64,000 nucleotides of DNA from Gymnorhina tibicen (taxonomy: Eukaryota > Chordata > Aves > Passeriformes > Artamidae). Position numbers and translations under genes: made by a program. Positions 39,265 to 53,237 of this stretch are shown one piece after another. Position 1 is the first letter of the stretch. Every line of letters starts with the position of its first letter. The DNA lies in NCBI GenBank assembly GCA_013399875.1, contig VXAZ01007501.1, forward strand, positions 906,155 through 970,154, in the 5' to 3' direction. The notes beneath the pieces were generated by a model. It was not told the DNA's origin. It worked only from the letters and a program-made list of their open reading frames with translations, and ran no database searches.

Positions 39265-42200
39265 CAACCTTTTCTTTGACAAGCAATGCAGCTGATTTCT
39301 ACCTTCGTTCTTATTTACCTTCCATGAAAGCACCACTGAGGACCTAATGAAGAATGCTGGGTAATTCTGGCATTATTGGATTTTTTGTTATTTATTTATT
39401 GGACATGAGAGCTGTTATCAGCAAGCAGCCAGGTGAGTCAAATCAGATAAAGCATTATCTGATTCCTGTACTATAAATCAGATTTTAATAGAGAAAAGAT
39501 CTGTATTCCTTTGGGAATGGAAAGAATATGTTTATAAGGTGTTCTGAGTATGTGCTACACAATAGCAAGTATGGATAAAAATATCTTCTCTAATCAATTT
39601 TCCACTTCCTTCTCCAAGTTCTTTCACCCATAAGATGAGAACTAAAATAAATGAAAATTCTGTTTGTGACAAGTGCTAGCAAATAACTAGGATAAGCATG
39701 CACAAAAGCATGCATACATGCTGCATTCCAAACAGTCATACAAAAAATACTGAATTCTGTAATATTAAAAGACATCATTGTTTCTCTGCTAGCAGAATGA
39801 CTTACAGATTTTAGGTTTATCTAATTCAGCCATTGAAATGAGACCTTTGGTAGCCTACTCTTAACCTCAATACAGCTTCTGTCCTAGGTATTTATCCTTG
39901 TCTTTTTCTATTCAGAACCTGTGAAGTATCATGACAGCACCAAGACTGGACACAGATAACATTTGACTACCTCTTGAAGGTTTTAAAAATTTTAATTGGC
40001 AATCTCAGACATGCTCAGACAGAAATTGGTGTTAAACATTAAAAACCTTGATGCAAAGCCAGCTCTTTCTTGTACTGCAGTGTTATTTGAATTTTGATAT
40101 GCTGGAAATTACTGCTTGCAAAAATGAGGGCTCCCCTACCATCTAATATGTCACTGTTTGAACTAAAATTCTGAAATTAGTTTACTGCCCAGATACCTAA
40201 ATATTCTGAGGGCTCAAAAATTACTTTTTAAAACCCAACTTGTTAGGTCACATCCAATTAATTCCATAACAAACTGGAGGAGTAGGCCTTTCATGTCATG
40301 TTTGGCTTAAAAATTCCATTTCTTTTATAATTTACACATAAAAAAGAATTTATACGCACAAAAAAATTATTCACTGAGGTTTACAAAGGCGTGTGCTCAG
40401 ATGGCTGTTAACGAATGAACAGGTAAAGCTCTGCCACTGCCAGCCATCAGCAGCAAGGCTGACATCCATATCACACTTCAGTTCTCATTATTCTATTTCT
40501 TCCCAGTTGAGCCTTTGCTTCTCCATCCCAATTTACAGGAGGATTAATATTTTTTAAAGTAACTGCAAAACTACAGGCAGCATAAAAGTGCATTAACGCA
40601 ATGCAAGCTAGTATCACACTCAAGCTATCAGAATGTAGGTCCTATTTATTAGGGAAAACATCCAACCAAGTCACAGCTAACCACATGCTGTATTGGAGCT
40701 ATTGGCTTCCCTTTTGGGGAACGTAACCACACTGTAATTTTTTAACCAGTGTCTGAACAATAACCTTATTTAAAGGTTATTCTGCATTTGGATGAGTGAA
40801 AAGGTTAGCTCTGGTCACTTAGGCAAGAGAGCAGTTTCAGGTTGTAATAACCTTGATGTTTCAGATAGATTGAACCTCTTCAAGGAAGACCAGATCATAT
40901 TTTGGTTTTGCAGATAAATCTGTGATTAACATGGAGAAATAAATGAAAGAACTACAACATGGGAGAAACGTGAATATTGAGACTGAAAACATAGCCTGTA
41001 ATAGGATGCAGTATACACATCACTAAGGAAAACACTGTAAGGGTCTGGTCTCTTTCCTCCTGGAAAATGACAGCATCAAGGGTGGGGAGAAGCAGAGATG
41101 ATTGCGTTGTGTTCCAATGAAACAAGAAGGAAACAGTCACATAAATACTTCTTTTGTCCCCCAGAAAAAGAAAAAAAAAGATGAAATTAAGCTTAATAAA
41201 AATCCCTGTAGGTCCATATCTAGTTATGATCCACATTTAAGAAACTGGTATCTTAACCCAACCCTAGAGAGAAAAAAATATTTGTTGCCATTGCATCTCC
41301 CCCCTGCATCCTCCTCCAGCTGGCACAGCTGATTTATAATCCCTTTCTCTTTAGCTTTAGCAGATAAGGCAATCATAATTTAGTAGTAACAAAGCAACAA
41401 AGCCACTTGTGGGAGCAGACAGACCATCTTTAAAACCAACTTCCTAATGAGCACCTTGTAAACCTGACGAATTAAACCCTACGGAATTAAACTGAAGAAA
41501 ATTCTGTTGTATCTAAAAAACGGTTTTTTCAACTGATAATAAAAACCAGAAGAAAGGGCTGCAACCTCATTGCATCTACCACATTTTGATCCACACAGTA
41601 GCCTTTTGCAATATGACACAGGATTCAGAGATGCTTCCTTCATTAACATGAGGCTGGTTTGAGCTTCTTGCACCTCATTCTGAAGGTGGAACATTTTCTG
41701 AAAAATCAGTACCTCAGTGCAACGGGCCACAGAAATTTCTGGACAACAGGAGATGAGCAGATGAAAATTCAGTATCTTATTTGTCAACTGTATTTATATG
41801 TACAAATGAAAATATCTGACTCTTTTTCAAATTAAGGGAATACCACTTACACAATACATTCAGCTCTTCCAATCCAGTTTACAAGGACAGAAACATTGCT
41901 AGCCAGACAGCTCTTCATGTGGCAATTCTCCCACAATCCAAAACTAATGCCATACTTACGCCTTTTATCATTAATGAGCTACTAATGCACACCAACATGC
42001 ATATGCTCAAGCTCTCACTGGAACCAGCAGATATTCTCCTGGCTGGCACAGTGGGTCAGTCTCAGATTAATTCTTTGCCAGTGGAGGCACTGCACTGCAA
42101 ACAGTGAGAACAGCGTGCCCTTTCTGCACGGAATGGCTCTAAAGCCTGGACGTGTTCATCAGACTGAGACTAGAGCCTCTCAATTACTGCTTTGCTCCCC

Positions 42201-42850
42201 TTAAGTTTTAATGAATCTTCATTGAAAATATCCCATTACTTTGCCGTGCAAATAGATCCCAAATGACTCAGTGTGGGAGGAAGAGGCATGAGGATGAAGG
42301 TTGTGTCAATTTTTTTATGGTCATGAAACCTCCTTTCTCTACAGATAAATGTCCCTGGTTCTAGATCAAATTCACTCTTCTCCACTTTAAAGTCAGAAAA
42401 AGGATCTATTCATTCAGGGTTGAGAAACAGACAATATACATGAAGTAAGTTCAGGTGAAGTGAGGCAGTTTTAATAACCTGTATCACATTGTTATTTGTC
42501 TGTTGTAACTTTATGGCTTATAAGCAGGAGTTTAGACACTCCTGGCTTCTTCTCCCTGGAGGGCAATGTATCAAGATGGTAATGTATCATGACCTCAACA
42601 AATGTTCTGTTTGAAGAGCACAATGACTCCCAAATGGAAAATGTGTTTCTGCCTGTGATATCCCAGGTTTAAACATATTTCTCTCACTTTTTTGTAAAAA
42701 CTCCTTCATTTCTAGGAAAAAATGGCCTGGTGGGGATTCAGTGCCATGCTTCACCTTCAAACCTTTAAGGTCCCTCATCACTCGTGAAGCTGCTCTAAAT
42801 GTAGGGTCAGGACCACATCAAACCCACTGTCCCAGAGGCGTCTCACTTAC

Positions 42851-42962
42851 TGAGGTTCCACCTAAGGCCTGTGGTGGTCACACTCTCGCAGGGGTTCCCG
42901 ATGGGGATGAGGCCACACCAGGAGCCCTCCAGTCCTGTGTCCACACGCAGCTTGTGTTTGCC
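42851..42962 (-). CDS. TPK1: TPK1 coding exon (thiamine pyrophosphokinase 1, thiamine-binding domain), partial gene
   Basis: Thiamine pyrophosphokinase transfers pyrophosphate from ATP to thiamine, giving the cofactor thiamine diphosphate and AMP; it is a cytosolic homodimer. The exon encodes 37 full codons plus one base. Translated motifs in order are [20 protein letters not shown] and [10 protein letters not shown], which align without gaps to about residues 168-204 of the 243-residue human protein (human: GKHRLHVDTG, GDWCGLIPVG, VTTTGLKWNL, recalled rather than searched). This is the C-terminal vitamin-B1-binding domain; the Trp of GLRWNL belongs to the thiamine pocket in this family. The acceptor is a pyrimidine tract ending CTTGCAG and the donor is CTCA|GTAAGTGAG. 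The exon starts in phase 0 and leaves one base, A, for the next codon, as expected if Thr, Ser or Asn follows. The upstream exon (catalytic core) and the last exon were looked for and not found, so both lie outside the window. Confidence 0.93.
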
Positions 42963-45900
42963 CTGCAAGACAGAAGTGTTTCTGGAGTCAGTGCTCGCCA
43001 GACACCCACATGGCATTTGATCACAGACCTTGCAAATAAAAGAGAAGGCACTTGGAGACAGGTCCAGAATGTGCCCCAAGGGCTCAGGAATATTTGGTTG
43101 CAGCAGGAAGTGAGGCCATTGATGTTTACAGAGGGAGTAGAGATGTGTGCTTAGGTTCCAGACCTTAGGGCTTTCAAAAGTTTGTTTCTAGGCTTTTCTA
43201 AGCAGAATCTACCTTTGCTCATTCTTCCCTGGCATTATTTGAGTAGGCCCTTCTGTCAAAGCTAGGCTCTTTATTCCTGTGAAATGAAGGCATCCTGATC
43301 CATTCACTCATCTTTTCCTCATCTAAACAGCTGTGTTTCACTTCCTAAACAGTGCTAGTTAAAGTCCCACTGAAGTGCCTCAATTATTTTGACATCTGTA
43401 AAATTTCATGCACTTCTTCAGGCATCTACTCTTCCCAGAAGGAGGATGCAGAAACTTAACGAGGTGCTAGAGAAATTAACCTAAATATTTAGAGCAACAT
43501 GCTTACACTAAGTAATGACAAAAACTAAAATTAAAACTTTTTTTATATCCAACATAAATTTATCTAGTAACTAACACGTTCATGGGATGCAACAGCTATT
43601 AATGATGACGTATTTGTGATAAATCTTGTAATTAGCACTTACAGACCCTGTGTTAACATCATATGAACAATTACAAGGAAGAGTAGATAGTGGAAACCTT
43701 TAACAGAACGAAAAAAAGTGCTGAGTGTTACAGTTTTGGCACAATCTGTGTTCTAAGAAACTAAGAAAATGTTTATGGAAACTAGCGACAAGAAAGCAGC
43801 AAATGCAAAGTAGTGACAGGTTCAGTGGAGAAATCATCCTCTGGTCTCTTCTACACAGATAATTTATTCCTTCAAATAAGCCTGGGCTTCATGTGGGAGA
43901 AGCTGAAGATTCTTTGAAATAGAGGATTTTTGCATTTTATTTTATTCTTTTGTGGATGCAGGCAAGCAAAACTCTTGCACACGTCTTTTACACACAAATT
44001 CTTCATCACTATAAATAAAATCAGATATGCCTATTTATAAATATACCAAAATCAAAGGACTCTGAAACCCTATGACTATTCAGTGAATACTTTGTTAAGC
44101 AAGAAACCAAGATTTTATACCAAAAGAAATAAAGAACAGTTGAACCATAAAACTCAAGTAAATGTCTCAAGCAGCAAAAACACTGTCTCACAAATTTTCT
44201 TAGGAGAATGCATTTAAGCTTTTTTCCCCTACCCTGTCCTGTCGTATACTCATTTCACACACTCTTGCAGATACAAAGTCACTAGTTAGAAAGTCAAACC
44301 TGTAGGTGAAATATCTTATTGCTGAGACATTGATGTCTGAGGCATTCAACAGCTTCTCCTGTTAATGCCAAATGCATTATGAAGAAACAACTTCAATACA
44401 TGTCATGCTCTCAGTTAACAAATGAACCTTGGAAAAGCTGTCAATTAGGGAGTATCAGATTGCATAGCTTAAGCCTATTTGATTGTTTGCAGAGCAACAA
44501 GAAAACCAATCCAATATTATCTGTCCTCTCAGGGTGTCCAGCTTCACGTGGTGATGAGCCATGTATATCTGTAGTGGTTGTGAATGCTTGCCTGCCACAT
44601 TCAGAGGTGTAACAAATTCAGGCTTGATAAGCTTTTAGCTATGCAGTATGCCATGCCACCTCTCTCACAGCATGGAGGGAGGAGGAAAGGAAGAGGAGAG
44701 CTACAAGTACAGCTCTCTCATTATGCGACTACAGATACTGTTGATAATGAAGCTGCTGATGAAGGAGAGATGAAGGGGTGGGACTGTCTGATCCCAATGA
44801 ATGTATGTATTGCTGCTCAGAGCTACTGGAGGAGAGGAGCAAACTCACCATATTAATCAATTAGTCAAGGAATGTGAAAAGTAGACAAGAGAGTAGCTGG
44901 CCCCACAGAGAACCTGATTAAGTTCCATATTCTTAAAGTCTGAGTCTAACTACTATCAGGTTTGCATTTCCTATTTTATGACATTCTGGCCCAGCTTGCA
45001 GATAGGGAATCAATTCAGTAGAAATTTATGCAGAAAGCTGTCTGTGCTCATGAAATAAATCTTTAAAACAAAAGACGCCAATACCAGAGGCTTATCAGTA
45101 TCTAGGATTTTATCAGGAGTCTTTCAATGTCTGGTGCTTTCCTAAAATCTCAGTTCACACGTTCCAGTGACTTTGTGAGAACAGTGACTTTCTTCCCTAA
45201 AAGGACATTTTCTGTCACTCAGTCGTTAAGAGATATTTCAAATTGGGAGCCCAAAGGGCTAAACCCAGAGCAGCAGGTGAAGAGGAATATTGAAATGCAA
45301 ATTTTTTTATTTAAAAAACCCTCTCAACTGTCAGGCCAAAGGATGTTTTAGGGATTGGTTCAATAAAATAAGAGAAGCCAGTTTTTAAGGCTTTCCTTTA
45401 AATAAATCAATAAGGGATCTTAATATTAGTGGGGATAGTGAGAGCAGAAAAGGGAAATGAATGTTGGGAAAAAAACCAAACAAATTACAAATAACCCACT
45501 CACTTTTGCCAAAAAAGGTTAACCAGCCAATGCATTTGTACAGTATAGCTCTAAATTCAAAGCACTGTGAACCTGCCATGAGGGAAATTCAGTTCCCAAG
45601 CTTATCTCCAATTTTCTGAGTACAGATCTCTCAACGAAGCAAGATGGAACTGATATTTGCAGGAGGAAAGGAGGATCAGAGCTTGTAATTTGCAAAATAC
45701 AAGTAATAATTTGTTCTATTTAAGTCTGTGTGATTAAAGGAACAATTATATACTGTCACTTAAAATATCAAACTGTTTTCAGTTTCTGCAGAACTCAAAT
45801 TTCCAAAACTAGGTTTAAAAAGAAAACTGAACTTTGACTAAATAAATCCCTCCTTATATTTTTTTGCCTCTGTAGGAGGTAACTGAAATATTTTCACATT

Positions 45901-48900
45901 TAACTTAAGAATCAAATATTACCATGTTTGAATGTTCCTGGTGATGAAAGAATGGCAAATAATACAGCTGCATTGATTTTTATCTTATTAAGTCAGTTTT
46001 GAAAAACATTGATCAATCTTCAGCATCGATTTTTTTTGCCTTCATTTTGTCTTTGATGCTGGGAAATAAGATCAATTTCTGAGTTCAGCAATAAGAAGAA
46101 AATGTCAGAAGATATTTTTAAGAATGCTTTATCCACATAGGTTAAACTTTTCCTTTTGATTCTAATGCCTTGTGTTATAAGAAAGCATTTAAGAAATAGT
46201 GGTTAAATATACCCCCAATCCAACACTCTTTTTGCTGAGGAAAGATCTAAAGACATAGTTTTGATTTGCCACATCTAACTGAAATGAATAGAAATCTGAC
46301 TGCCAGGAACTCATATATCTAACCCCATTCACAGTTGTGAGATGCTAAAATCCTTAGTCAAAAATCTGCAAGCTGAAAGCACATGAACAGCACCAAGACA
46401 AAAGTGATAGCTTCTCTTCCTGCATGGATACCCCAGTACAGAGCAAATTACTTCTCCAAGTGCTTTTCAGACCATCTTCAATAGATGTGTTGCAATAAAT
46501 GTACACTCTAAAATAGATATCAAGCAACAAAATGTTATGAAAGAGAGACAGAATGGGGACCAATCTTCAGTAATGCGTTCTGAAGGGATCTGAAAGAGGG
46601 GAAACCTGGAACTTGTCAGGCTGAAACTGAACACTGTGGAGAGGCATAAAGCCAGTTAACAAGATGCTAGGGAAGAATAAAGAATTAAAATTAAGCTTTG
46701 AAAAATGAATTCAGAAAGATGTAGTAAACAGATCTTGGAAAATGCTGAAGAACTAAGACATGTGAAAGGTAATGGGGAAGGAAAAGGAATGAGTTAACAG
46801 ATTAGAGGACAAAGCAAACTTACTCTGATTTTTAGGCTGTCCTGATAATTTGTCCAATATAAAGAAATCATCTGAATAATTTACTTACTAGAAATCACTG
46901 ATTTTCTAAAAGGTATACTTTCACCCGTGCTTGCTGTGAGATCTGGGACTACAGAGAAATAGGATTTCTTGAGATCTGACCAACTGCTCTATGATACCTC
47001 CTCCACTAGCTAGATCTTGTTTTCCATGATCTTCTGATAAAACATCTTTTTTATATCAGCTTTATTTCTATGATTACTCCATAGATGGCAGCACACACTT
47101 GAAAGCAACAACAGCAGCAAAAAACTAAATACAGATGTCATAGTGTTACCCAGGGAAAAGGCAACAACCACAATCTGTTTTAGTACATACACACTGGGGT
47201 GCAGAAAATGGTATACAGATAAAAGACTTGGGGAATGGGTGGAAATCAACACAATCACCAAAGACTGCAGCAGAGGGGAGGAAGAGAAAAAGAACAAGGA
47301 TGAAACAAAGCTGAGAACATTTATGTTTAAAATTAAATATCATGACTGGCAATGAAGTAAAAACAAAGTTCCAGAAATATTTCTACTAATCATTAGTTGT
47401 GTAAGAGCTTGACTTAATGATAAAAAAAGCTTTTAGACTGAGATTTTGAGCAAGATAAACACAGCCAATTTTTCTAAAAGATGTACTTAAGAAGAGTCAT
47501 TTTGTTATAACCTTAAAATATCATCAATTGTCTTTTCACACAAATACAGTGCCAAGTTGCTATTATGTGAATGCTATTCAGAGAACATTTTCTGAGCCAA
47601 CCAGGCTTCTTGTTGCTGTTGAAAATAAAAGTATCCACAGTTCCAGCAAAAACTCGGAAGTCTATAAACTCTTGTATGTCATATCAATGACTCTTAAACA
47701 CATAGAGAAAAAAAGAAAATTTATTATACTTCAAAATAATATTGAAAACTGTTGGACCCAATCCTGCCAATCCCTACTATCAAAGTTCGTATTGTTCCTG
47801 TACTGAAATGGATAGACTTTAGTGTATCAGTTATTTGCAAGACAAAGCCCTATCAAGGCTACCCTTCAAGAGGAGCACTTAATAAAAAAATGACTTTATA
47901 GCAAATAAAATCCCAGGCAGGAAAGACAGAATATCTTTTAATCACTATTAGACCCAATTAATGAACACATCTGTTTCAAACCAATTTATGATGAGGGTAC
48001 AGAAGGAAATCCCTGTGAAATTGAGTGCCAGTAAACCGGAAAGAGTTACTATACCCTGAGGTTATACATTTAATATGTATATCTAATGTACAAATTATCT
48101 ACAGAGAGCAAATGATTCCAGAATTTCACACATTCACACATGACCATCTACTACAGTCCTAGCAAAAACTGTCCTTAGAGTACACTTCTCATGTAATAGC
48201 AAGGACATGCTTTACTGAGCACAGGGAGTGAATTCCTTGTTTGCCGTCACTTTGCAGCATGTGCCTGTGAAACAACGCTTTATCTTCTGCAGTCCAGTCT
48301 ATACGGGTGGCAAAACCCCACCAATCACAGGTGCAAAAAATGTGAAAGTACACTTTCCTCAGAATATTGCAAGCAGTTAAAACTGTCAGCAGCATTTGTG
48401 CTAACATGCACACAAAAAAAGGATGACAACATTTTATCAAGCTAAAACAATATCTGGGAATACAAAAGCTACTTTAAAAGGGAGTTTCATCTGTTTAATT
48501 TCTTTTCACAGACGTATCTTAAAGATTGACAAATGTCATAAATTTGTTCTACTCTGAACATCACCAAAATGAGAAACTCATTCTGTTGAAACTTCTCACT
48601 TGCAAATGAGATTCCACAGAGATTTCTCCAGTTTTCCACAAAGCAGTGCAAAATACACCACAAATAGAGAGTGGAACTACAATAATCAAGAACTCACTGG
48701 TCTTTTTCTAAATTCAAGCAAGCCTTAGACTGGCCCAGTGTGACATTTTATCCTTGAGCTTGTGCGTTTGATGCCCTATCCTCAGCAGGCTCATCATTAT
48801 AGGTTTAATTAGCATTTTTAGTGTTGCCTTAAAAAAATCAGAACCATTTTCTTTATATGCATTTATGAGACTACAGAGTACAATAGATTGCAGAAAAGAG

Positions 48901-50959
48901 TGAAAAGTAGACAAGATTTCATATTGCCTGTATAATTATTATGCAATGTTGCAGTTAAATTGTCAGCCTAGAGGGGCCTTTACTAAGGGCACTAATACTC
49001 TGCAATTCCTAAGTGATAAAAAATACAGCATAATCTTTCTCATTATGAATCAGTTCATAATAAATTTAGTGTCACTGCCCTTTCTTTTTTGTGCATTTCT
49101 ACAGGGGAAGAGTCTATAGGATCCCTTCTATCTAGACTATATTTTCTTATTTTCCTGGGTATTAGAGAAGTGTGGGAAGTCATTTAAAAGACAGGGAAGC
49201 ATTCACCTAACTTGTGGCAAGAAACAATTTCTTGTTCTTAGCACTGAATCACTGAGTGTTGCTGGAAGGCACCTTTATGCTAGGTAAGAATACACAAAAT
49301 TCAAATCTGTTTATCTGTTCCCAGGAGCCTTCCCAGACAAACTGTCAAATCTCGGTAGCTCTCTTACTTCAAACTCTCACTTGGAAATCTTCTGTACTGC
49401 ACATAAGGAAGAAGAATGATCAACAGGCTGCTGCTGGTCAACACCTTCTTTTAGTTTCTTGTATTTCTCAGTCTTGTAGTTCTTGATCCCTATGATGCCA
49501 TTGCTTTTTTATGTGTTCTACAATGGCAGCAAATCATGAGCCCACAAATCCTCTCATATACCACCATTCTTTTAGTAGAACTGGCTTCATATTTGGAGGT
49601 TTCATGTTAGGATTAGGGGCTTCATAAAAGCCTGGCCTCTATAATTTCTACAGTGCAAACAAACTGATGAACAGAATTCCTTTCATTGAATGGGGGAATC
49701 TCACAAATACTCTTTTTTCTCCCTTTCATTTCTGACTGTAACTTTCATATACCTCCAGGCAAGAAAGACAGAGGCTGAAAGTAGCAACAAATGAACTGTG
49801 GAGACAATTTTGCACTCCTTCTTGACCTCTGCTACTGGAAGAAATAATTTGCTGTTAATATATTCATTGACTATGATAAGAAACTGTATTTACTTTCAGT
49901 AGACAATAGTTTCCGCTTTATAACAGCAGGCTTTGAAGATGTGTTATGCCCCAGATCTGGTGCTAGCAATGACTGACTGCTCCTTTCTACAAAGACTGAT
50001 TGATGGACTTCTTTCTGCTCCCATGAAATTCAAAGGCATGTTGCTCAGGTCAGGAAGAACAAATATAATTAAAGAAACTACAAGCTGGCCCTTCAAATAT
50101 ATAATTTTTTCCTCCTCTTTTTTCCTCCCACATTTTTCCCTTTTTCTTGCACAGCTCAGTAGTCAGTCGGAGATTACAGTCCTCACAAAAATCCATTATT
50201 TTGTTGGAGGACGTGGTGGGGGAACAGAATATTGTACTGCCCAGAACTCCCCTTTCCTCCTTTATGAGACACACTTGGATGGGGGTGGGAAGTTTATTTG
50301 CAACAGCCACTTGGTAATGAATATAGCTTCAGGCCCCTTGCATTCCAGTACAGATCTGTCCATGTCATCACTGTCATCACTGACAGATTTGTCTCTCAGA
50401 ATACAGAGAAATATTCACAAGCACACTAAAATCATTCAAAGTAGGCCAACCTGAGTCCTAAATATTTGACAGTGATTTCTTACCATAAACAAATACAGTC
50501 AGCCTGGCATCTTTTCTCACAGGAATTTGCATGCTGAATGCATGTTTCCAGCACCACATATGTCATCACAGTTATAATTCTGAGGGAGCATCCCAAAAGA
50601 ATTAAAGATTTATTTAAAATACCAAAAAGTAGAAGAAATTGTATGGTATAGTAGACAATGAAAGAAAAAAATACTCATGTGGCATTTACCTTCTTCCTTC
50701 CTTAGACTTAGGTGCAGGACCTCTTATATCCTCTAAATGAGTATTCAAAATGATCAGCATGCTGATAGCATACTCAGCCTTTGCATGAAATAGTTAAGTA
50801 ATAAACTTTTGGTGCAATGAGAGAAAAATGTCAACAGAGTTGCCAACCTGGATTTTAAGAGAACAAACTTTAGCTACTCAAGGAGAATGTCCCCTGGGAA
50901 TCTGCTTTGAAGGGCTCAGGGGATCAAAAGTGCTGGTCATTTGTGGACACTGACACAGT
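42963..50959. other. Unique intronic sequence, no gene seen
   Basis: Eight kb of AT-rich sequence without recognised repeats or coding signal. It includes the longest open frame of the window (49933-50454, plus strand), which is within chance length and is rejected below. Homology of the following CR1 may begin as early as about 50880. Confidence 0.55.
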
Positions 50960-52513
50960 AAAGGGACCAATAGTATCAGCTGAATGTTTGGAAGTCTATG
51001 GGGCCGGATGAGATTAATTCTGGAGTACTGAAGGAGCCAGCAAATATTATGGAAGGACCCTTCTAAATCATCTACCAAAGATCTCGGAAGCCTGGTTACG
51101 TCCCCACTGATTGGACACTAGCCAACACTTCTGATTTACAAGCAGGGCTTGAAGGAAGCTCCAAGAAACTACAGACCTGTTATACGAACCTCAGTACCTG
51201 GAAGGATTACAGAGAAGATCCTACCGGGTGCTATTGTTTGAAAGACAATCCAATCATCAGGCCCAGTCAACGTGAGTTCACAAAGGGAAAGTCCTGTCTA
51301 ATTTGACATCCTTCTATAAGGTTATCTGCCTGGTGGATGAAGGAAAGGTGGTGGGTGTAGTTCTGCTGGATTTTAGCATGGTTTTTGATATTGTCCCTCC
51401 CAGTATCCTTTTGGACAAGGTGTCCAACTGACACGAGCAGGTAGGTGGTGCGCTGGTGAAGAACTGACTGAAGGGCCAGGCTTAAAGGGTTGCCATTCAT
51501 GGGGCTACATCCGGCTGGTGACCAGTGATCAGTGGTGTTCCTCAGGACTTAATTTTAGGGCCAGTTCTGTTCAATATTTATATTGATGACCTGGCTACAG
51601 AAGCTGAATGCACAGTTACTAAGTCTGCAGACGAAACCTAAGTGGGAGGTGCTGTTGGCTGTCTCAGGGGACAAGAGGCCTTGCAGGGGTATCTGGATAG
51701 ATTGGAGCATTGGGCAATCACCAGTGGCATGAAACTGAACAAGTCCAAATGCTGGATTCAGCACCTGGGATGGAGTAACACCAGACATGAGACTAAACTG
51801 GGAGAGGAGTGGCTGGAGAGCAGCCCTGCAGAAAGGGATCTGGGGGTGCTGGTTGACAGGAGGTTTGACAGGAGTCAGCAGTGTGTGCCCTGGCAGCCAG
51901 GAGGGCAAACCTCACCCTGAGGTGCATCAAACACAGCATCAGCAGCTGGCCAAAAGAAGTGACTGGATAATCACCTCTGTATTTAGCGCTGGTGCAGCCA
52001 ACACCTTGAATAGCACGGGCAGTTTAATTTGAAGGATGTGAAGATACTTGAATGTGTCCCAAGGAGGGTACCAAGGTTGCAAAGGGGCCAGTGGACATGT
52101 CCTTGAGGACTCTGTATTTGTCTGGTTTGGAGCAAAGGAGGCCAAGGGGTGACCTCACTGCTCCCTACAGCTTCCTGAGGAGGGGGGGAGTGGAGAGGGA
52201 GGTGCTGAGCTCTTCTCCCTGGTTCCTGGTGCTAGGACATGTTCCAGCTAAATGCTGCATCCATCAGGGAAGGCTCAGACTTGACTTAAGCAAACATTTT
52301 CCTTACCCAAAGGGTGGTGAAACCCTGGAACAGACTTCCTGGAGAAGTGGTCAATGCCCTGTGCCTATCAGTGTTGAAGAGGCATTTGGACAAAATGGCA
52401 TTTTGCCCTTAAAGCCGTGCTTTAACTTTTGGTCAGTCCTGAAGTGGTCAGGTAGTTGGACTAGGTGCTTGCTGTGGGTCCCTTCCAGCTGACTTATTCT
52501 ATTGTATTCTATG
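50960..52513 (+). mobile_element. CR1 LINE, degraded, long copy including reverse-transcriptase remnant
   Basis: A plus-strand CR1 with recognisable RT segments in different frames: SMGPDEINSGVLKEPA near 50993, VLLDFSMVFDIVPPSIL near 51361, [20 protein letters not shown] near 51535, and a catalytic segment that has become SADET (usual FADDT) followed by a stop. The C-terminal part ([31 protein letters not shown]) and the 3' untranslated region (GGTGGTGAAACCCTGGAACAG and GTCCCTTCCAGCTGA) follow, ending in TATTCT and ATTCTATG octamers. Many stops and frameshifts and the mutated active site make it a fossil. It is more complete at the 3' end than the 35.7-kb copy. Confidence 0.95.
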
Positions 52514-53231
52514 AAATTCTTTCAATTTACTGTCTGGGAATAAAATAGAACTTGAACCCGTGAAACAGGGGACCACAGCAGAACAAGTATATACCAAATA
52601 CAGAGCAGTATAATGCAAGATGAAAAACATAACAGTTTAAATAGTTTTAAGAGATTGCTGTTAAAACTATACATGGCTCACCCTCACAAAAGCAGAAAGA
52701 CTGGAACAAGTAATACTGCCTGTTTAGACCCTTTGACTCATACGTATTGCATTTTCTGTATATAAAAAATTTCAGTCTCTTTCACACAATAGAAAGTCAG
52801 GATGCATCTTTGGAAAAAGAAACTGAACTCTCCCATAAAACAGAAACTTGCTAGGTTAAACCTGTTTGTAGGAATTATTGATAGACAGCAGACAAAATAC
52901 TTACCCTAAAAAGTATCAAGAAGAAACAAAAACAATCAAGAAAGAAAACATATAGCCAAATACTTGAAAAACCTAGAAGATAAACCATCAATTTCAAGCT
53001 ATATAAAGTAGTAATAAGCTTAAATAATACACAATCAAGGACTGCTTAAGGAATTAGGTGCATTACTCTTGCATACTGGATTTCTTGCCTTCCTAAACTT
53101 CTCTAGCTACATTTCCCTCTTCGAAAGCACGTGATTTCATGGCTACTCCTTTATCCATGAAATGACATGCTGTCAGGTTAGTACTAGGAGAGAATTGCAA
53201 TCAAGACATCGAAGATTTCAGAATCCTCTTG
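52514..53231. other. Unique intronic sequence, no gene seen
   Basis: AT-rich spacer between the CR1 tail and the first solo LTR; nothing recognised. Confidence 0.6.
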
Positions 53232-53237
53232 CTTGCC

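Larger units (their letters stand above)
1..42850 (-). other. TPK1: TPK1 intron on the 3' side of the exon (partial)
   Basis: The donor at 42850-42849 opens an intron running toward low coordinates. The final TPK1 exon should encode a segment with a TYDGSG-like motif and a C-terminal end resembling LLWTM; neither was seen on the minus strand down to position 1. The intron is therefore longer than 42 kb, or the last exon is too diverged to recognise by eye. Confidence 0.7.
37378..42850. other. Unique intronic sequence with the 102-bp duplication
   Basis: Apart from the two 102-bp copies and the CA repeat, no repeat family was recognised. A consensus CRE octamer TGACGTCA lies at 38884-38891. 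An open frame at 38107-38385 follows a good acceptor-like tract but was not recognised as a protein. Confidence 0.55.

Noticed and set aside
41479..41787. 102-codon minus-strand open frame with possible splice sites, on the TPK1 strand
   Set aside because: It lies where the last TPK1 exon could be, but contains none of the expected C-terminal motifs.
49933..50454. Longest open frame of the window (173 codons, plus strand), with a strong pyrimidine tract and CACAG acceptor inside at about 50154
   Set aside because: The length is within what chance allows for 64 kb in six frames. The pyrimidine tract itself keeps the frame open and gives a Phe/Ser/Leu-rich segment. No family was recognised and it is antisense to TPK1.
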